A stretch of DNA of 64,000 nt from Enterocloster aldenensis (GTDB lineage Bacteria; Bacillota; Clostridia; Lachnospirales; Lachnospiraceae), in the NCBI RefSeq assembly GCF_003434055.1, contig NZ_QVEX01000003.1, positions 310,001 to 374,000 on the forward strand, written 5' to 3'. The translations under genes and the position numbers were made by a program. The notes below the pieces were generated by a model. The model saw only the letters and a list, made by a program, of their open reading frames with translations, made no database searches and had not been told where the DNA came from. Below are positions 61,183 to 64,000 of this stretch, one piece after another; the stretch's first letter is position 1; every line of letters begins with the position of its first letter.

Positions 61183-63129
61183 ATGCGTTTACATATTGGG
61201 GAAAAAATCAAACAACAAAAGGCCATGCTTATTTCCGGAAAGAAATACAGGCCCCTTATGGAAGACCGCGTGCAGCGCATGGCTGTATATCTTATGATTG
61301 GATTTTTTGCATTCATGTTTGTATGCACAATCATTTCCCGTGCTTCCCATTCTTTTACAACTGCCCTTGTTTCAGTATCTTCCATGACAAGCAAAACGTT
61401 AATGAACAGGGCTGAAATGGAAGGGATTATCCATGCGGCAGCAGAGAAGGGGATTAGCCTTCCGGATGGCCTTAAGGTGGTGTCCGTCAATGCAGGGAAG
61501 GGAAGGGCGGTAGACAAAGGCGAAGTACTGATAGAATTTGATATATTTTCCGTGGAAGAACAGATTAAGAAACTGGAAGAAGAAATCCATATCCTTAACC
61601 TGAGAATCAATTTATCAGGAAACAATGGCGGCAATGATGTGATAGAGGCACAGCGTACGCTTGTGGATGCCCAAAAGGCGTATGAGCGCATTGCTGCGAA
61701 GTATGCCAGGACAGAGATACGATTAAAAGAAGATTATACAAAACTTGAAGAAACACTGGCAGATGCGGAAAAAAATCTTATTAAGAAGGCAGAAGCGCTC
61801 GTGAAGGAAGCGAGGGAAAACCTGGATATCACAAGGGAGGACGCGGAGGACGCCATCCGTGCCGCAGAACAGGCGCTGGATGAGGAATCAGAAAATCTTG
61901 ATGATTCAGAGGATGGTTATCAGCAGGCATTAGAAACATATGAACAGGCGAAAGAAGATCTTAATATGGCAAAACAGAAAGTCAGCGAAATTAAGGAAGC
62001 GATTGCAGGGAAGCAGCCCGATGATGACGCGGATTATACGGAGGAGCTGAAGGCGGCAGAGGAAGAACTTTCCATTGCGCAAAAGGCATATAACCAGGCC
62101 CAAAAGGAGCTTTCAAAAGCAGACTATACCTCATCGTCCTATGACAGGGCAGACGATAACCTGGACTCCATCAAGAGACGCTGGAGACATAAAACTGAAA
62201 AAGCCAAAGATGCTCTTTATGAAGCAGAAACAGTGCTGGAAGCAGTCCGGGAAGGAAAAGATTTCTCAACTGAATCTGCGGTCAGTGAGGCTCAGGCTGC
62301 CATTGATGCTGCAAGAGAAGCATTAAACCGTGCCCGGCGTGAGTCTGAGGATAACCAATATTCTGAGGAGGAAGAACTCTATGCTGCGGGAAGGGCAATT
62401 GAGACTGCGCAGGCAGTACTGGAGGATGCCCGGAGACAGGCTGATGTATTGCAGAAGGAAGATGAGATTGACAGGCTTACCTATGAATCTGAGCGGTCAG
62501 ATAAGGAAAAATCGCGTGTTGCATTACAGGGAATTTTGGATAATGGGGGATGCCTTTTGGCCCCGGCCCCTGGAACGGTGGTGAGGACGCTGGAACGTGG
62601 GGATAAAACAAAGGAGGGGGAAGATGCAGTCATACTTTCCTGTGCTGACAGAGGATTTGTTTTTGAAGGAAAACTGGATAAAGATTCAGCACGCCACTTT
62701 TCAGCCGGGGACAAGGGAGAGCTTCATTACGGATTGGATGGAAGCTCACAAAAAGCAGATGTGGAGATTCATTCCATCAGTCCGCAGGACGAGTCGGACC
62801 AGGTTTTAGTAACTGCGGTTCTGCCAGAGGGAAGTTATTCTTCCGGTATGCCGGCACAGCTTTTTATGAGCAGGAAAAGCGAGACGTATCAAAATTGTCT
62901 GCCTCTTACCGCACTCAGAAGTGATTCCGGCGGAGACCACGTTTTCGTACTCCGCAAACAAAGCTCCGTACTGGGAACAGAATGGGTCATTGCCAGGGTA
63001 GATATAACAGTTAAGGAAAGGGACAGCCAGACGATGTATGTTGAGGGCGCGCTTACTTATTCGGATCAGGTGGTCATAAACTCGAATAAGATCATATCGG
63101 AAGGAGACAGGGTCCGTATTGAAAATTGA
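61183..63129 (+). CDS. HlyD/MacA-like membrane fusion protein with long coiled coil
   Basis: About 648 residues from the ATG at 61183 with AGGAG upstream. One N-terminal membrane segment (AVYLMIGFFAFMFVCTIISRA) is followed by a lipoyl/barrel-sandwich half-motif (GLKVVSVNAGKGRAVDKGEVLIEFD) and a very long, Ala/Glu/Lys-rich helical region of about 290 residues. The second lipoyl half (GGCLLAPAPGTVVRTLERGDKTKEGEDAVIL) and a beta-barrel C-terminus complete the fold. Such proteins link an inner-membrane exporter to the cell envelope. In Gram-positives they occur with MacB-type ABC exporters of peptides. Its stop overlaps the permease start. Confidence 0.85.
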   Translation: MRLHIGEKIKQQKAMLISGKKYRPLMEDRVQRMAVYLMIGFFAFMFVCTIISRASHSFTTALVSVSSMTSKTLMNRAEMEGIIHAAAEKGISLPDGLKVVSVNAGKGRAVDKGEVLIEFDIFSVEEQIKKLEEEIHILNLRINLSGNNGGNDVIEAQRTLVDAQKAYERIAAKYARTEIRLKEDYTKLEETLADAEKNLIKKAEALVKEARENLDITREDAEDAIRAAEQALDEESENLDDSEDGYQQALETYEQAKEDLNMAKQKVSEIKEAIAGKQPDDDADYTEELKAAEEELSIAQKAYNQAQKELSKADYTSSSYDRADDNLDSIKRRWRHKTEKAKDALYEAETVLEAVREGKDFSTESAVSEAQAAIDAAREALNRARRESEDNQYSEEEELYAAGRAIETAQAVLEDARRQADVLQKEDEIDRLTYESERSDKEKSRVALQGILDNGGCLLAPAPGTVVRTLERGDKTKEGEDAVILSCADRGFVFEGKLDKDSARHFSAGDKGELHYGLDGSSQKADVEIHSISPQDESDQVLVTAVLPEGSYSSGMPAQLFMSRKSETYQNCLPLTALRSDSGGDHVFVLRKQSSVLGTEWVIARVDITVKERDSQTMYVEGALTYSDQVVINSNKIISEGDRVRIEN

Positions 63130-64000
63130 CAGGTTTGCTCATTACCGGACGTTGACAATATCATCATTACTGGCAGCAGTTCTTTGGTGTACCGCATGTT
63201 CTTTCTATAGTACGGCCATAAGTTACTGTACAAGTGTGGGCATTAAATGGGAAACGAGCGGTGTCAGCCCCTCAGGGCTTATCAGGCAGCAGACATATGC
63301 AAGGCAGGATGGAGCAGGAAACCAGCCGGAGGTCACCTTATGGCAGACATACCCGGAACAGGAAGTAATGGCTTCAGATAACCAGAAAATGAATGTAAAT
63401 GTAGTTGCTGTCTTTGGAGACTATGGGGATATATCATCCTCCATGCTGATTGCCGGTGCTTATCCGGCCAGATCGGATGTGTCTGGATGTGCAGTCAGTA
63501 CCGGCCTGGCATTCTCCTTGTGGGGAAGTACCAACGCGATTGGGATGCCGGTAAGGGTGGAAGGAAAGCAGTTCTATGTCCGAGGCACATTTGAGGAGGA
63601 AGAACCAAGGTTATTCTTACAGGCGCAGGCTGAATCGGAAGAACCCTTATCCAATATGCAGCTGACATTTACAGGTCCGGGAGCAAGGGAAAGGACAAAT
63701 CAGTATCTCTCATCGGCAGGTTTTCCGGAGGGACGGATTCTTGACCTGACATTATTTGCATGGGTACTTGGTATGATATTCAGGCTTCCTGCAATCATTC
63801 TGGCATTTGGAATCCTTGGGCGCGTGATTATGTATGGAAAAAGGCTTTGCCATTATCCTATCCTGCTGGCAATGTATCTTTTAATGGCGTTTGGAATATT
63901 GGCCGGATTATGGTTTTGTATAGACCTGCCTAAGTTTCCTTCCGATTTTATCCCTGCCATGTGGTCTGATTTTGGATTCTGGGGAAATCTGTTTGAGGAG
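63119..64000 (+). CDS. MacB-type ABC permease, N-terminal part (runs off window)
   Basis: A frame open from TTG 63119 to the window end, 294 codons without a stop; it is easily missed because it lacks ATG and is incomplete. AAGGAGA lies 11 bases upstream, and the start overlaps the membrane fusion gene stop by 11 bases. The first membrane helix (LTISSLLAAVLWCTACSFYST) is followed by a MacB-type periplasmic core domain (LIAGAYPARSDVSGCAVSTG, LWGSTNAIGMPVRVEGKQFYVRGTFE). From about residue 205 further membrane helices begin (WVLGMIFRLPAIILAFGILG; ILLAMYLLMAFGILAGLWF). The ATP-binding partner is expected downstream, outside the window. Confidence 0.8.
   Translation, partial: MKIDRFAHYRTLTISSLLAAVLWCTACSFYSTAISYCTSVGIKWETSGVSPSGLIRQQTYARQDGAGNQPEVTLWQTYPEQEVMASDNQKMNVNVVAVFGDYGDISSSMLIAGAYPARSDVSGCAVSTGLAFSLWGSTNAIGMPVRVEGKQFYVRGTFEEEEPRLFLQAQAESEEPLSNMQLTFTGPGARERTNQYLSSAGFPEGRILDLTLFAWVLGMIFRLPAIILAFGILGRVIMYGKRLCHYPILLAMYLLMAFGILAGLWFCIDLPKFPSDFIPAMWSDFGFWGNLFEE

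Overview
The window looks like chromosome of a Gram-positive, low-to-mid GC anaerobe of the Lachnospiraceae, most likely the Enterocloster (Clostridium bolteae/clostridioforme) group. This rests on strong AGGAGG ribosome sites, ATP-dependent PEP carboxykinase, a HisZ/short-HisG histidine operon, RecU, SleB-type and GH25 wall hydrolases, and large PAS-rich hybrid kinases. The genus is inferred from gene style, not from a marker gene. No rRNA, tRNA, CRISPR array or intact insertion sequence was seen.

Layout. 1-3.6 kb: end of a YgiQ-type radical SAM protein, an SDR, an RluA pseudouridine synthase and trpS. 3.7-11 kb: a MerR/GyrI regulator, then a cluster of membrane protein, lipoprotein, LuxE-like acyl-protein synthetase and LuxC-like acyl-CoA reductase, followed by a GH25 lysozyme and recU. 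11-18 kb: the histidine operon hisZ-G-D-B-(broken ORF)-A-IE, in which the HisIE protein carries a degenerate HisF-like front half. 18.4-28.8 kb: a signalling operon of REC-GGDEF-EAL-REC, hybrid kinase, HPt and a second hybrid kinase. Then come pckA, a cortex-lytic-type hydrolase, a winged-helix glycosylase-like protein and a DUF5131 protein. 34.2-38.8 kb: a second, minus-strand phosphorelay of hybrid kinase, HPt and REC/HD-GYP/GGDEF, divergent from a regulator with two GntR domains. 40.5-46.4 kb: a Crp/Fnr regulator divergent from a two-gene half-permease, an AraC-GNAT fusion, a HelD helicase and a thioredoxin-reductase-like flavoprotein that has lost its CxxC and ends at a 164-bp MITE.

46.7-54.9 kb is an accessory stretch, visibly more A/T-rich: an M20 amidohydrolase, an IS3 remnant, an IbrA/IbrB-like pair, DUF3795, VOC, two GNATs, an inositol-monophosphatase-like protein, DUF1697 and a PNPOx-like protein. 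54.9-64 kb holds a VanRS-like two-component system, a 77-residue protein with 14 cysteines in its first 24 residues, a shortened AraC regulator, and the start of an export-type operon: solute-binding lipoprotein, small lipoprotein, long coiled-coil membrane fusion protein, and a MacB-type permease that opens at a TTG codon and runs off the window.

The strongest leads for new biology are the terminal SBP/MFP/MacB operon, the Cys-rich GX3 protein with a sigma-K-like promoter, the LuxE/LuxC cluster, the paired phosphorelay/c-di-GMP modules, the sequence motif shared by the hisZ and pckA promoters, and the MITE family that supplies a stop codon to a neighbouring gene.
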